Part shown: positions 43,414 through 54,642 of the stretch, one piece after another
Numbering within the stretch: the first letter of the stretch is position 1
Layout: each line of letters starts with the position of its first letter
Assembly (NCBI GenBank): GCA_028641055.1
Contig: CM054057.1
Span: forward strand, 399,636,541 to 399,700,540
DNA length: 64,000 nucleotides
Source: Alopecurus myosuroides
Taxonomy: Eukaryota; Streptophyta; Magnoliopsida; Poales; Poaceae
Direction: 5' to 3'
The notes under the pieces: model-generated
What the model saw: the letters and a program-made list of their open reading frames with translations, nothing else
The model's database searches: none
Told to the model about the DNA's origin: nothing
Position numbers and translations under genes: made by a program

Positions 43414-46384
43414 TTTTGTAACATCCCAAGTATGAAATATCCCTTAGAATGTTTTGTTTCTTGTTTTAATTCAAGCAATGCATCATGTCATCATCTCATT
43501 GCATTTGTTTTATTTTTGTTTGCATTTGTTACTATTTGTTTTGCATCTGTTTTATCTTGTTTTCATAATCAAACTCAAACAATTTCAAATGGTTATTTTC
43601 ATACTTGCTCTGTTACAACATTTGTAATAAAATCACAAATAAAAACCATCTATTTGTTGTCATAATTTTCAATATGGATCAATTAATAAAATGGTGTTAT
43701 AAATTCCACTAAGTCTTTCCAAATTGGTTTTCAAATTCAAAGCAAAATCATCATCAACACCTCATTTGGAAATTATCAAATATCAAACCATTCCAATGTT
43801 TCTAATCCAACTAATAATAGGGTTCACCCTATTAAGTGGTTGTTTTCTATATTAAATTAACAAAATATTCCAATATCAAATCAAATTCATCAAACAACAA
43901 CCCACTTGAGTTTTTGAAATCTCTAAACAAATCAACTAAATTCAAACTTTTAATCTATAGGGGCCACCCTATAAAAATGCTTTGTTTTCTTAATATTAAT
44001 CAATATTAAAATTCTTCCAAATTTTGGTTTCAAATACAAACAACATTTTAAATCTCAAACTTTTGAAAACAAACCTTGGCATTTGGTTGCTATTGGTCTA
44101 ACAAGCCTAACTTATTTTTTCTGGAATTTTTACTAATCCTAAACCTTCCTTTTTCTTCCAAATCTATTTCAGCAAAACAAATATAAAACAGAAAAAAATA
44201 AAACGAGCAGCAGCTAACTAGCGCGCGCGGCAGATAACTAGCCCAACCCAACCTAAGCCTACGCGCGCGCAGCCCAGCCCGCCTACAGCGCAACTTACCG
44301 CTTCAAAGATCGTGTTGATCTTCTTTCTCCCGTACGGCAAGCATCGCAGTGTGCCACCGCGACAGCGCGGCGACTCCGGCGGGCACCCCCCTTGCTTTCC
44401 GCGCCTACAAGTACCCTAGGGCCCCCGCAGACCTAACCCTAACCCCTAGGACCTCGCTCCCCGCGCCGCGCCGCCGATTGCTTCCTCCTCATCGCTTTTC
44501 CCCTCCACTGTCCACCTCACCGGAGCAGCTCAACTGAATCTCTCCACCGCGCCGGCGCCATGTCGCTCCTCTTCCCTACCTAGACCCTGGAACCACGTCG
44601 CCGTCGTCTCCTCTCTCCGTTGGACACTTAATCGCCACCGGTAAGCCTCTGTGTCGCCGCCGCGATCCTCGCCTTTCTCCGGCCACCGTGGCGCCATGTA
44701 TCTGAACCCGATGTTCTCGTCTACGTAACAGAGCCTCTCGACGCCGATCGATCGCTGGAACCAGAAGCCCTCTCCTTCCTCTACTCGTCGAACACCTGCG
44801 GGAGCACGGAGGAGCACTGCAACCGCGCCGCCGTCCTCGTCATCGCCGCAGCTGCCGTCGTCACCGTTGCGTCACCGTCGAGCCTCTGCCTCGATTACTT
44901 CCGGTGGTGAGCCACCGTCCATCTCCTCCCCTCTCCCTCTGCTTGCGCATGTTCTGCACACCTCCACGTATCATCAATCGCGAGCACGGCCGTGCAGATC
45001 GCCGCCGGCGAGTCTTTCTGTCAGTCGAGCAAGCTTTTGCTCGTCAGTTTCGTCAGATTAGCGCGTGGATCTGAAGCTCAACCTAACTGCGTCGCCTATT
45101 CTGTCAAACGAATGCTTCCAGCGCAGTGGCAGCGCGCTGCTCTCCCGCACGCCAGCTCGCGTGTTCGAGCCCTGGGTTGCGCGGATTAAATCCAACATTT
45201 TTGCATCTCTGTCTGACACCCGTGGCCCGCATGTCATTGACCTCCACTGCCACGCGTGCATGCGCAGCGCCACGCTGGCCTCTGGCCCACGCGGCAGAGG
45301 CAGTGTGTAGATAGCAGCACAGTGAGAAACGTTTCTGCGAAATTCCTGTAATTCCTAAATCAAAATAAATAACAGATTTAAACCTAAAACTTTAAACTCT
45401 AGTAACTTTTATTCTGTAATTCCAATAATTACAAGTTTTATATGTTTTCTTTTCCAAATTTCATAATCTTTCCAAATCAACTATTTGTGTACTGTTTTGA
45501 ATTTTCCAAATACATTTAAAATTCAAATTTGAATAATTCAAATGTAATTTGCAATAATTCATAAATAATTCATACTAATTCCAAATAAGGCAAATAAAAT
45601 ATGTTTTTCATACCATTTTGAATATCCTATTCAAATATAAAATTTGTTTCATTGTTTGAATAATTTAAATTGCCTAAATAATTTAATACTTGGTTAATTC
45701 ATTTAAATTTGATAAAAGTCATAACTTGCTCAAAATAAAATATTTTTGAACATGCAAAATATGTTTTCAAACCATCAAAGTGTGAACTTTTCAAATGTGA
45801 ATTTGAAATTTTGTTTTGAAATAAATAAAATTCAAATAATATTCAAACTTGTTTTAAATTCAATTAAAACTTGTTTAATATTGTTTAATTCATAATAAAT
45901 TCATCCTAATTCAAATTTCAATATTTTAAACATGTAATCCAACTAAAATTTGATGTTCTTCTCAAATATAAATTTTGTTAATTGTTTTGCACACTTTAAC
46001 TTGATGAAAACAATAATTGTTTGTGTGACATGTTTAAGTAACCAAAATTTCCAAAATCAATAAATAATTTCCAAACTTGTTTTATTCCTTTTCCTTTGCA
46101 TCTATTATAGTTATTTGTTGTTATCTTGTTATCATCATCATGCATGCATCATGCTAACAACTTTCATATAATAATTAATTGTAAATCATTTGTTTCCACT
46201 TAATTCAATGGATCTTTTCCATATGCAATCCAATTGCATAGGGGTCCATTTAATTTGTGTTATCATGTTAGATAGTTTATTTTGATGCAACCATTAACTT
46301 GTCATGCATCATCTTGATTGTGCACAATGCCATGGCAATGATTGTTTACATTCCTGTTTTGTTTGTTTGCTTCTTCTCGAATAG

Positions 46385-46462
46385 ACGACGACGTTGAGGC
46401 AGACGATCCTTACAGCACCCCTTCTGAGGATCTAGCTCAGTACCCGGCTGTTGAGTTCGCAG
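46385..46462 (+). other. Acidic coding block A in the Gypsy-2 3' LTR
   Basis: Identical to 35738-35815, with the same ag before and gcaagt after. Sequence outside the block differs between the LTRs. Confidence 0.45.
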
Positions 46463-47690
46463 GCAAGTATCACTCACATGAACCATTGTGTTCCTTTCAA
46501 CCATGGTTACCGATACTTTCCGTTGTCTATTCTTGCTAGCCTTAGTGGTAGTTGTTTCTGTTACGAACCGTTCACATGAATCCTTTAACCCTGATATTGC
46601 CTCACCACCACTCCTACAACCCTATTGATTGAGCCAGTGTCTTACTAGTATGCTTAGATTGTTTTGCTCGAGTCTGTTACCTGTTACTTTCAGTTACTAT
46701 ATTTCATTATGTTCTGGGGGCTCGATGTTTAATCTATCAATCAATCATGCTAATGTTGTTATTTAATAATAATTTGATGATAAGGCACCGGCAGGAGGCC
46801 CTGTGTGGTTTTGAGGCCTGCTAGTGTCGACCCTAATAGGAAAACGGTCTTGTCTACTGATCCATGATGAGCGTACTACCCGCATGTGGGAAGCGAGTAT
46901 GGGCGCCCCCTCAATTTGATTCGATTCGCATCTCGTCGAAATCATCTCATTTAGTTCGTGCTTTCTATTTGCCGCATGCATGTTTTTGCGAGCCCAACGC
47001 AGGGTGGAACTTTCGTAGTCGGCATATAGGGGGACACGGTCTTAGAGTGCTATGAGGGTCCCTTTTCTTCGGGGCTTGATTAGCCGTGCGCCCAAGGTAC
47101 TTTGGGCTTGATGCGAAGAAGAGTTGAGTTGTGTTGAGTGCCCCGCTTGGTGGGAGGCATCCCATCTGGCGGGTTATTCATACGTGTACGGCCAAATTGG
47201 TGCAACCCTGCAGGGATAATCTTCTCGAGAAGCCGTGTTTTCCGCGGTTATGGACTACTTGGTGAAAGTACTGGCTAACAAGTACTCAGGACAACTTAAA
47301 CCTAATGATTCATAATCTCACACCCCATGATTAACAATTTGACTAGTAATAGGATTATTGTCACAATAACTTGTTTCATCTTAATCCAACTGTGTGAGTT
47401 ATCCTCGGATTGCTTCTTTGGATAAGGGGCGAGATCCAGGATGGGTTTGTTTGAAGTTATCTTTCAGTTGGTTACAACACTCGATCTTATCCCCTTTCTG
47501 ATAGTTGGAAGTGATAGAATCTCTATAGTTGGTTAGTGCGGCCAGTTGCAGCATCTTTTATATACCCCTTTTCCCTCCGTTGAACCCAAGTCATCTGTGC
47601 TTGTGTTGACGGGCTATACTTTGGTGAACTGTGAGTCTTGCTTGCCAGTACGTCTATGTACTGACCCCTTTGGGGCTGTGGTTTCCGCAG

Positions 47691-47755
47691 ACTACGATTA
47701 CGAGGATCCAGGTGACGGCTACTACGTGGAGTTTGACGAGGCTGCTGACGAGTAG
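47691..47755 (+). other. Acidic coding block B in the Gypsy-2 3' LTR
   Basis: Identical to 37045-37109, including the acceptor-like tttccgcag and the TAG stop. Confidence 0.45.
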
Positions 47756-48015
47756 TTAGCGGACCCGGGCAGGATCCGAGACATCGTGGATGGGCTCCGT
47801 CTTTATTTCAGTTTCCGGCTTCTTAAGCCTATTTGGATTTTGTCTGTACTCAGACCCCTTTGAATGCTTCCGCTGATGTAATGAATGCTATGTTGGGACA
47901 TGTGTCCTCTGGATGATTGTATTTGCTATTTCTGCCTTAGTGAAGGCCATTTGCTACCCTATTTCAATCTTTTGTGTCATAGAGGCATGTTGTGTGATCC
48001 TTTTGTTCAAAGCCG

Positions 48016-48052
48016 TTGACGTACCATGTGTGTATGGTATGAAGTACGTCAA
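48016..48052 (+). repeat. Hairpin near the end of the Gypsy-2 3' LTR
   Basis: Counterpart of 37368-37404. Here the closing arms are ttgacgtac and gtacgtcaa, nine pairs. Confidence 0.6.
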
Positions 48053-48235
48053 TGGTAGTGTCCTGATTTCTACAGGATAGTTTACATCGACGGTGAACAG
48101 TAGCGATGGGTTGTCACACCTAAGTGTTGGCCTACTCGTAAGAGGACGCGGGTGCCGGAAAGCCCCGTAATCCCATCAGAATACTGTTCAGTTCGTACGG
48201 TGAGTATCCTCTAGAAGTCCGGGTGCGACATTATT

Positions 48236-51200
48236 TCACTAGTTGTGTGAGCAAATCTTTGTGTGCTTGTTACCTAAGTTTTTGCTATGATTGTGGTGAG
48301 TCCAGTACCATTTTGGTACTGTGATTTATATGCTATTATCTTCATTAACTTGCATGTGATCTTATAGCAAAGCATGAGTAGCATTTGTTATTTTTCTAGT
48401 GTTTATTCTTTGGAATTATTGTGAGAGCTAGATCTTTGTGTGAATGCCTTGATAATTTTTGTGCTATGTTTGCTATAGATCCAGTACCAATTTGGTACTG
48501 TTATTTTGATACTTTTGTCTCTGATAGCTTGCATGTATTTTTATGGTGAAGCATGTGTAGGTTTTGTTATTCTTATGCACTAGTCTTGTATGCACTAGAA
48601 TAAATAGCCTTGTTTTATTTATTTTGTTATATTAATTTTTGTCATGAGTAACCAGAGGCTTAGTACCTCATTTACCTTGGTATTAATGGGCCCATAACCC
48701 ACTGGTCCCATTGCATCTTGGTTGTGGATGAAAATTCCCAACCATGCACATGTGAGAAAATAACATGTTTTTAATTATGTGGTTGATAGGATATTTTCCA
48801 CCATGGAAAATATAATTGTTTGTTTTCACTTATGCAAGTGAGAAGTTTATTTCTTATAAGGATCTACTAGTATGTTAGGTGTGATCCATTTGTTAGCATA
48901 ATATTCCTTAGGAGTATCTTGTTAAGAAATGATTCACTATTGAGTGCTAAATTATATTGTTTGCAAATAAACTAAATTCCTTTATATTGATAGATTGTTT
49001 GTGAATGATTGTAAATTGAGTGTTTGGATTTTTGAAAAGTTTTAGATAACTTTTCTTTTATTGCATAGCTACTGGTTGTGTAAGTTATACCTTGCTTGCT
49101 TGCTAGTAATTGTTTAAGAAAAACATAAATTGCTAGAATTAAGTTAGGCATGTTTAATAGTTGTTTCATGGGATTGTTTTGATGTTTGTGCTTACTAGCA
49201 TGTGCAAGTTTTGTGTACTGTTATTAGGTACATTTTATGAGCATGACTTGCTTGTTTAGAATTAAGCATCATAGTAACATTGTTTGCTTCTCTAGTGATG
49301 AACTAGTGTCACCACTAGAAAATGGTGATTTTTGCTATAGTATTCTCATCTTTTATCTCATAAGTGTATGAGTTTATTATAGCATATTTATGAAGTTATT
49401 GCTTCTGTTATGATGCCATGAATCTTTTAGTTTCTTGTGCTATAGTTGTAGAATATAAGTTTTTCTTATAACATGCTTGTGTAGATTTTCCATACTAGTG
49501 TGTTATCAGTGCAGTCCTGTTTCTATGCTTTTGATAGGGGTATTACCTTGAGTGATGATTGTATTTTAGATTATTTTTATGACTTGTTATCCTTGTTTTT
49601 AGGTACTGGTTGTTTGCTAATTTTTCATGATTGATGGACTCCAAAACCTCTAGTAAACAATAACATAATGAATAAATAGTCTATTCAATTGTGGTGTGTT
49701 TGCTTGTTGTTTGGATTTTGTTGGAATGTTTTACCTTAGCATGGGTTTATACTTGTGTTGTGCTTGTGTTTAAGAGTATCTTGTGAAACTAAAGCATCCA
49801 ACTAAAATCATGAACACATAAAGTGATAGTTGCTTGTGGTGAGTAATACCCACTGCCATGGGTATTATTCTGTCTGTTTGTTTTACCTTAGCAACCTAAA
49901 CTTTTTCACCCACACGCTATATTTTTAGCTTCTTGTATATCTTATTATGAGAGTGGTACACCACTCCATATATGGTATGTATGATGTGGGATATGGTTTT
50001 CTAAACCATACATAGTGCATGACGATAGTTTTGGACCGTGAGAGTTATGTGAGATAGTTTTCGCGTTATCGTTTCGAGAGAACTCGAGAGTGAACATTTG
50101 TTGCTGTATGTGTTTCTTAGCTTAGTTGTTTGTACTTTAGACCCGAGTGTGTGTCTTTTATTTCCTTTACGACGCTAGAACGCGAAGAAGAAGCTGTTGT
50201 GGAGCTGTGCGTCAAGTTCAAGTTGCTTCAAGGCCAGGGACAGTAAGAGACTTGAGGCAAGCCATCCTGATGCTTGCTGATACAATACTTATCATTATCT
50301 ATCATGCATGTTTTACCTCTGAAGTTTTACCAAAACTTTATTATCAAAACTATTTTTGATGTGGCTATTACTACTATACTAGTATATAGGTTACTATTAT
50401 GCCAGTAGTTAAAACTTGGTAATACCAAGCCCATAAGCCACCATATGGTATTTATTACCATCAAATATACTAGTCCCTAAGTGGACACCCTAGAATTGTG
50501 ATTCTACAAAACAAAGGCTTTACGGAAAAACCCGGAGAAAAGGCGGATCCTTATTCTCCGGAGAATGTGGAAGTGGTCATTTTTGAGAAATTGGTGTTTT
50601 CAAAAATGACACATAACCTAGTCTTCGCCGGACAACCTTTACCGTACTGCCACTCTACCCCTATATGGGTATGGGGCCTATCTATATGCTTGAAGTAGTT
50701 AGTGTATGCTTTATTCCAAAGTGCTATAGAGAAGCGGATTCTCTGAACCGAAGTGTTGCCAGGAGAGGGGAAACGGGACATACACAGTGTGGGATTAATT
50801 TTCCCTCCGGATGCGACAGCTGGGCCTCCCGGCTAGGCAGGGTGGGACCTGGTGCCGGGGAGAACAACCCATCTGAAGGAATGAGCATATACTAGCTTGT
50901 GTCAGAGTGGACAGTTAGGATCAACTTCTCTGGTGCTTGCATATCGCTGTGACGATCCATGGGTGGTCCATGGCAGAGTTTTGGATCTAGTGGATGTGTA
51001 CACCTCTGCAGAGTAAAACTATTTCGAGATAGCCGCTTCCTCGGATATGGACAGTTGAATGGCCATGTAGCTAGCATTGTGTCAATGTTTTCAAAAAGGA
51101 TTTTTGGAAAGGAAGTGTTGAACTTGTGAAGTTCGGAAAGGAAATGGAAACTTATACCGTGGAGGTATCGTCGATGATGAAAAGCCAGATGATGTTATAC

Positions 51201-51923
51201 AAAAACAAAAATGTTTTGCAAAAAAAACCTTTTCTACTCTAAGCAAGAATTCTGGAAACTGATCCCAAGAAGTTTTGCAAAGAGAAAATATTCTTTAACA
51301 AAGTTTTACAAAAACTCTTGTACATGTGAGATCTACAAGAGAAATAAAACTATATTATTTTCTTCTGAAGTATCTTCTTCAACGAAGATACAGATTAACC
51401 TGACTGCAACTGTGGTGTCATCATATATGAACACCATTGGTAGTGAACCCTATTTATAGCCTACCTATTCCACCATATAAGCATAGTTGCATGTTGGTAA
51501 GTGACATGATGGATGTCTTGCTGAGTACATTCAAATGTACTCATTATGGTTTCGCCCCTGGTATCTACTTATCAGATTTGGAGAAGGAGCCTCCAAAGGA
51601 GATCTATGAAGAGGAGTACGGAGTTGACGGGCCTTGCGAACTAGGATCGTCTCCGGGTCAGCAGCCTGTAGGTTAAGGCGTGACTTGGGCTCAACTACGT
51701 TGTGTTTTTATTTGTCTTCCGTTGTGTTTGTTATGTTGCCTGCCCTTTTGGGCAGTTGCTTTAAACTTGATCATGTGATCATTTGTGTAATACCTTTATG
51801 TATTCGTGTAATGGATGATGTATTTCTGTATGCCAACTGTGTATGTTGTTCACGACTGATCTTTCTGGGATCGTGAATGTATGCATACGTAGGGTTTCAG
51901 ACTGCCGGTCTGGGGTCCTTACA
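48236..51923. other. Right part of the solo LTR
   Basis: No gag or pol frame is present. Two short acidic blocks echo the layout of the Gypsy-2 LTR. One at 50179-50242 follows ctag and precedes gtaagag. The other at about 51576-51676 follows tatcag and ends in TAA (E-K-E-P-P-K-E-I-Y-E-E-E-Y). They do not join in frame with the simplest splice sites, so an LTR gene is only suggested here. A T-rich, UTR-like tail follows to the LTR end. Confidence 0.45.
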
Positions 51924-51928
51924 CGCTG
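51924..51928. repeat. Target duplication of the solo LTR, right copy (cgctg)
   Basis: Exact match to 30395-30399. Confidence 0.88.
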
Positions 51929-53010
51929 TAAGGCCATACAAACATGGGCCAGCTGCTATGCGTGCTACTCTGGTTGCCGAACGGATTGAGTCCATCCGTG
52001 CTCATACCCAGCCTGATGTTCCTCGCATCTCCCCCGAAACTCGGGAAAGCTATGCCCAATGCTTCCCACTGGGCAACGTCTGCAGGGTGTGTCATGATAT
52101 AGCCCTTCTCCGGATCTTCTTCCGGCTTCTCCCTTTCCGCGTGCCACTTCATGATCTTTGCTTCCTTAGGGTCCACGTAGTACTGCTGAAGACGGGGGGT
52201 GATAGGAAAGTACTATACCACTTTTCGAGGAACTTTCTTGTTGTTGGTTCCACTCTTGTATCGTCAGTGGCCGCACTTCGGACATGTGGTTCTGTCCTTG
52301 TACTTGCCCCGATAAATTACACAATCATTGATGCAGGCGTGGATTTTTTCGTGCGGTAGGTCAAGAGGGCACACGACTTTCTTGGCCTCGTTGATACTAC
52401 TTGGCAATGTGTTCCCCTCAGGAAGGTGATCGTGCCAGAATTTCATGTTCTTGTTGAAGCTCGAGTCGGTCCATTTGTTTTGCGTCTTCATATTCAGAGC
52501 AGCAAGCGTTACATGAAAGCGCGTATCCTCGGGGCGGCACCTAGGAAATAACGGAGTCACCCCATCTATCTCCATTTGCGCCAGCTTGGCTTTCTCCCTG
52601 GCTGCAGCTCTGTCATTGCTCGTCTCCTTGAGCAGCAGATCCTGAACATGAGAGTCCCGCAAGGCCGAAATTAGTGGGGTCTTTGTGTTCACGCCTTCAT
52701 CGTCATGTTGATCTTCTCCGCCGACATATCCTTCTTCATGATGATCTTCTCCGCCGTCATTTCCTTCGTCACCTTGCTCGCCCTCGTCTTCATGCACATA
52801 TTTTGCTCCCGGTGCCACCTGGTTGTGGTCGTCAATGAAACCGCGTCTGAGAAGGTGCTCCTCCAATTGTCCGGAATCAGGGTCAATCCAGCGCACGAGT
52901 TTGCATGATCGACACGGACATCTTATCTGCCTCCTGTTGCACCGAATCATGTCCGCCTTCGCGTCTTTCTTGTATCCAGCGATTCTAACATAGCTCATTT
53001 CGAGGACCAT
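51924..53010 (-). pseudogene. CACTA C transposase (Tnp2), N-terminal half
   Basis: The start chosen is the Met at 53010 (M-V-L-E-M-S-Y); an upstream in-frame Met at 53064 also exists. The N-terminal transposase-associated domain has I-R-C-P-C-R-S-C near 52920 and an H-L-L-R-R-G-F block. A strongly acidic His/Gly linker follows, then F-W-H-D-H-L-P-E-G and the C-P-K-C-G-H finger near 52270. The segment near 52170-51930 carries M-K-W-H-A-E, the S-T-D-G-L-N-P-F-G motif and F-V-W-P-Y. Stops lie at 52264-52266 (TGA) and 52213-52215 (TAG, Trp expected), without frameshift. The frame is cut at 51924 by the solo LTR and resumes at 30399. Confidence 0.88.
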
Positions 53011-53129
53011 GGTTGCCTGCACACACATAGAACAGAAAATTAGAACCGCAACATGCACACACATGCATAGTCTCCAGAAAAATTAAGCATGACCTCTCCT
53101 ATAAGTAGAACATATGGGGTAGTGCAAAA

Positions 53130-53167
53130 GTTTGCCGAAATGGAAATGAATCAACATTTCGGCAAAC
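53130..53167. repeat. Perfect palindrome, 13-bp stem and 12-nt loop
   Basis: gtttgccgaaatg (53130-53142) pairs perfectly with catttcggcaaac (53155-53167) around gaaatgaatcaa. It lies about 120 bp upstream of the CACTA C transposase start. It is the counterpart of 26541-26576. Confidence 0.85.
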
Positions 53168-53529
53168 ATCCATGCACCATGGCCGCCCGCGCGCGACAAT
53201 CGGTCCACCTGCATGACAAGCCCCCGTACACACCGATGGCCACACAAGACATGCATATGAACCTCCAACTATACTCACCTAGTAGATTCGATACCGAGAC
53301 GAAAAGAGCGAGGAGGGAGGGATCGGAGTATAGATGGAGGATAGGGCTTGCCCTCAACAACAAGAAACCTCACCAACAATTATATATCAAACAAATTAGG
53401 TTCACCTACCAATAATGGAGAATTAAATGTGTAAAATGGGAGGGGAGAGAAGGGGAGTCGAGTTAGCATGAGACTTGTGTAATGAAATGAGGGAGGGGAG
53501 AGAGGGGGGCTTCCATCTTTATGTGCATA

Positions 53530-53900
53530 GTGCACATATTTTGTGGCGCACCCACAATATATTTGGTGGTGCGCTGCTGGGCTGCGCCACAGAAAAGCCA
53601 CATTCTTTGGCGCACGGGGACACGTGCGCCACATAAAATGGTTTTTATGTGGCGCACCAGCGGCCATGCGCCACAGAAATGCCATATTCTGTGGCGCACC
53701 TAGTTCCATGCGCCATAATTAGAGTTATTCTGACAACCAGTACAATGATTGGTGTGGGGCTCACAAAATTTTTGTGGCGCATATGGGAACCATGCGGCAC
53801 AGTATTATCTTTTTCTGTGGCTCACCACCGGCCGTGCGCCACAAAATTTTATTTCTATGGCGCATGGCTGCACGGTGCGCCACAGAACTGGATCCATAGG
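53530..53900. repeat. CACTA C 5' subterminal repeats
   Basis: About twelve copies of tgtggcgca(c/t) and its complement gcgccaca alternate in direct and inverted orientation (for example near 53542, 53583, 53651, 53667, 53692, 53836 and 53876), forming successive hairpins. They match the cluster at 27420-27705. No CACTA terminus is seen between here and the Gypsy sequence that starts by about 53935. Confidence 0.78.
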
Positions 53901-53948
53901 AAGGCACTTCCATAGGTACCCATGGATGTGAGTACCTTTTACCTTACC

Positions 53949-53966
53949 TCCCCGGCAACGGCGCCA
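53949..53966 (-). other. Primer-binding site of the Athila-like Gypsy (tRNA-Asp type)
   Basis: The plus strand reads tccccggcaacggcgcca, which equals the 3' end of plant tRNA-Asp with its CCA. Such a primer is typical of the Athila/Tat branch. It lies ten bases from the LTR at 53977, setting the orientation to minus. Confidence 0.85.
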
Positions 53967-54642
53967 GAAAAGAGCTTGATGTCTACGAATGCTTCTATTC
54001 TTGTAGACAGTGTTGGGCCTCCAAGTTCAAAGGTTTGTAAAACAGCAACAAGTTTCCCTGAAGTGGATCACCCAAGGTTTATCGAACTCAGGGAGGTAGA
54101 GGTCAAAGTTATCCCTCTCAAGCAACCTCTGCAATTACGATACAAGAAGTCTCTTGTGTCCCCAACACACCTAATACAATTGTCAGTTGTATAGGTGCAC
54201 TAGGCGAAGAGATAGTGAAATACAAGTAATATGGACGATTATAAGTGATAATAGCAATCTGAAATAAAAATGGCAGCAAGAAAACATGTAACAGAACTGA
54301 TTGTAAATGGTGTTTCAATGTTTATAAACAAGGCCTAGGGAATATACTTTCACTAGTGGACATTCTCAACAATAACAACATAATTGAATGCATAAATATC
54401 ATCTCTTCACTATGCTACTCCGAACCACTCTTCGGTCGGATAACAAACAGCAATAATTGCGTAGGGCTATAAGGGCACTCCTTAGAGTTCGGATTTCCCC
54501 ATCTAGATAATCCCCACGTTTTTTTTGAAACATTTTCTACTGCAGGGGAGTCCCCCACAGCCCTTTATTACCAACCACAAGCGTTACAGTTACAAATATG
54601 TACAAATAAACATGGGATTAGACTAAGACAGTCTATCCCAGG

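Larger units (their letters stand above)
32777..48230 (+). mobile_element. Gypsy-2: complete Tekay-like chromovirus, 15.45 kb
   Basis: LTRs of about 4.8 kb (32777-37582 and 43417-48230) are flanked by ttatt duplications (32772-32776 and 48231-48235). The internal part is 5.8 kb: primer site, an extra ORF (37961-38776), a single gag-pol frame (38987-43378) ending in a chromodomain, and a purine tract. The large LTRs and the chromodomain type (K-V-Q-W-S-H-H-S-D-K-E-A-T-W-E) fit the Tekay/Del clade. The copy is structurally complete but its pol has three stops and a catalytic substitution. Confidence 0.95.
43417..48230 (+). repeat. Gypsy-2 3' LTR, 4,814 bp
   Basis: Same start and end words as the 5' LTR. 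The CpG-rich block at 44.30-45.32 kb differs from its partner at only about five positions. The AT-rich stretch to its right differs at dozens of positions and has several indels. Confidence 0.95.
32671..48510. repeat. About 177-bp tandem repeat of the solo LTR, cut by Gypsy-2
   Basis: The palindromic core gtaccaNtttggtactg occurs at about 32671, 48305 and 48484. The last two are 179 bp apart. The first two are about 175 bp apart once Gypsy-2 and one TTATT copy are removed. Flanking words such as ttatagcaaagcatg and catttgttatttttctag recur in the units. The regular spacing across the insertion shows that the two sides were once contiguous. Confidence 0.75.
30400..51923. mobile_element. Solo LTR of about 6.07 kb, split by Gypsy-2
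   Basis: The outer ends are tgtcgcatccc at 30400 and ggggtccttaca ending 51923, a TG...CA pair flanked by cgctg duplications. After removal of Gypsy-2 and its duplication, about 6,065 bp remain. This remainder has no gag or pol frame and no primer site. The start tgtcgcatccc is not repeated inside, so only one LTR is present, most simply a solo LTR left by LTR-LTR recombination. It is AT-rich, with a 177-bp internal repeat and late acidic frames. The parent family was not recognised. Confidence 0.75.
27420..53935 (-). mobile_element. CACTA C, interrupted by a 21.5-kb nested LTR block
   Basis: The N-terminal half of a Tnp2 gene lies at 51924-53010 and the C-terminal half at 28123-30399, both on minus and in the order expected once the block at 30400-51923 is removed. 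Subterminal repeats of the ttctgtggcgcac type occur at both outer sides (27420-27705 and 53530-53900). No CACTA terminal inverted repeat was identified at either side, so the limits are approximate. Without the insert, the element would be about 5 kb. Confidence 0.72.
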
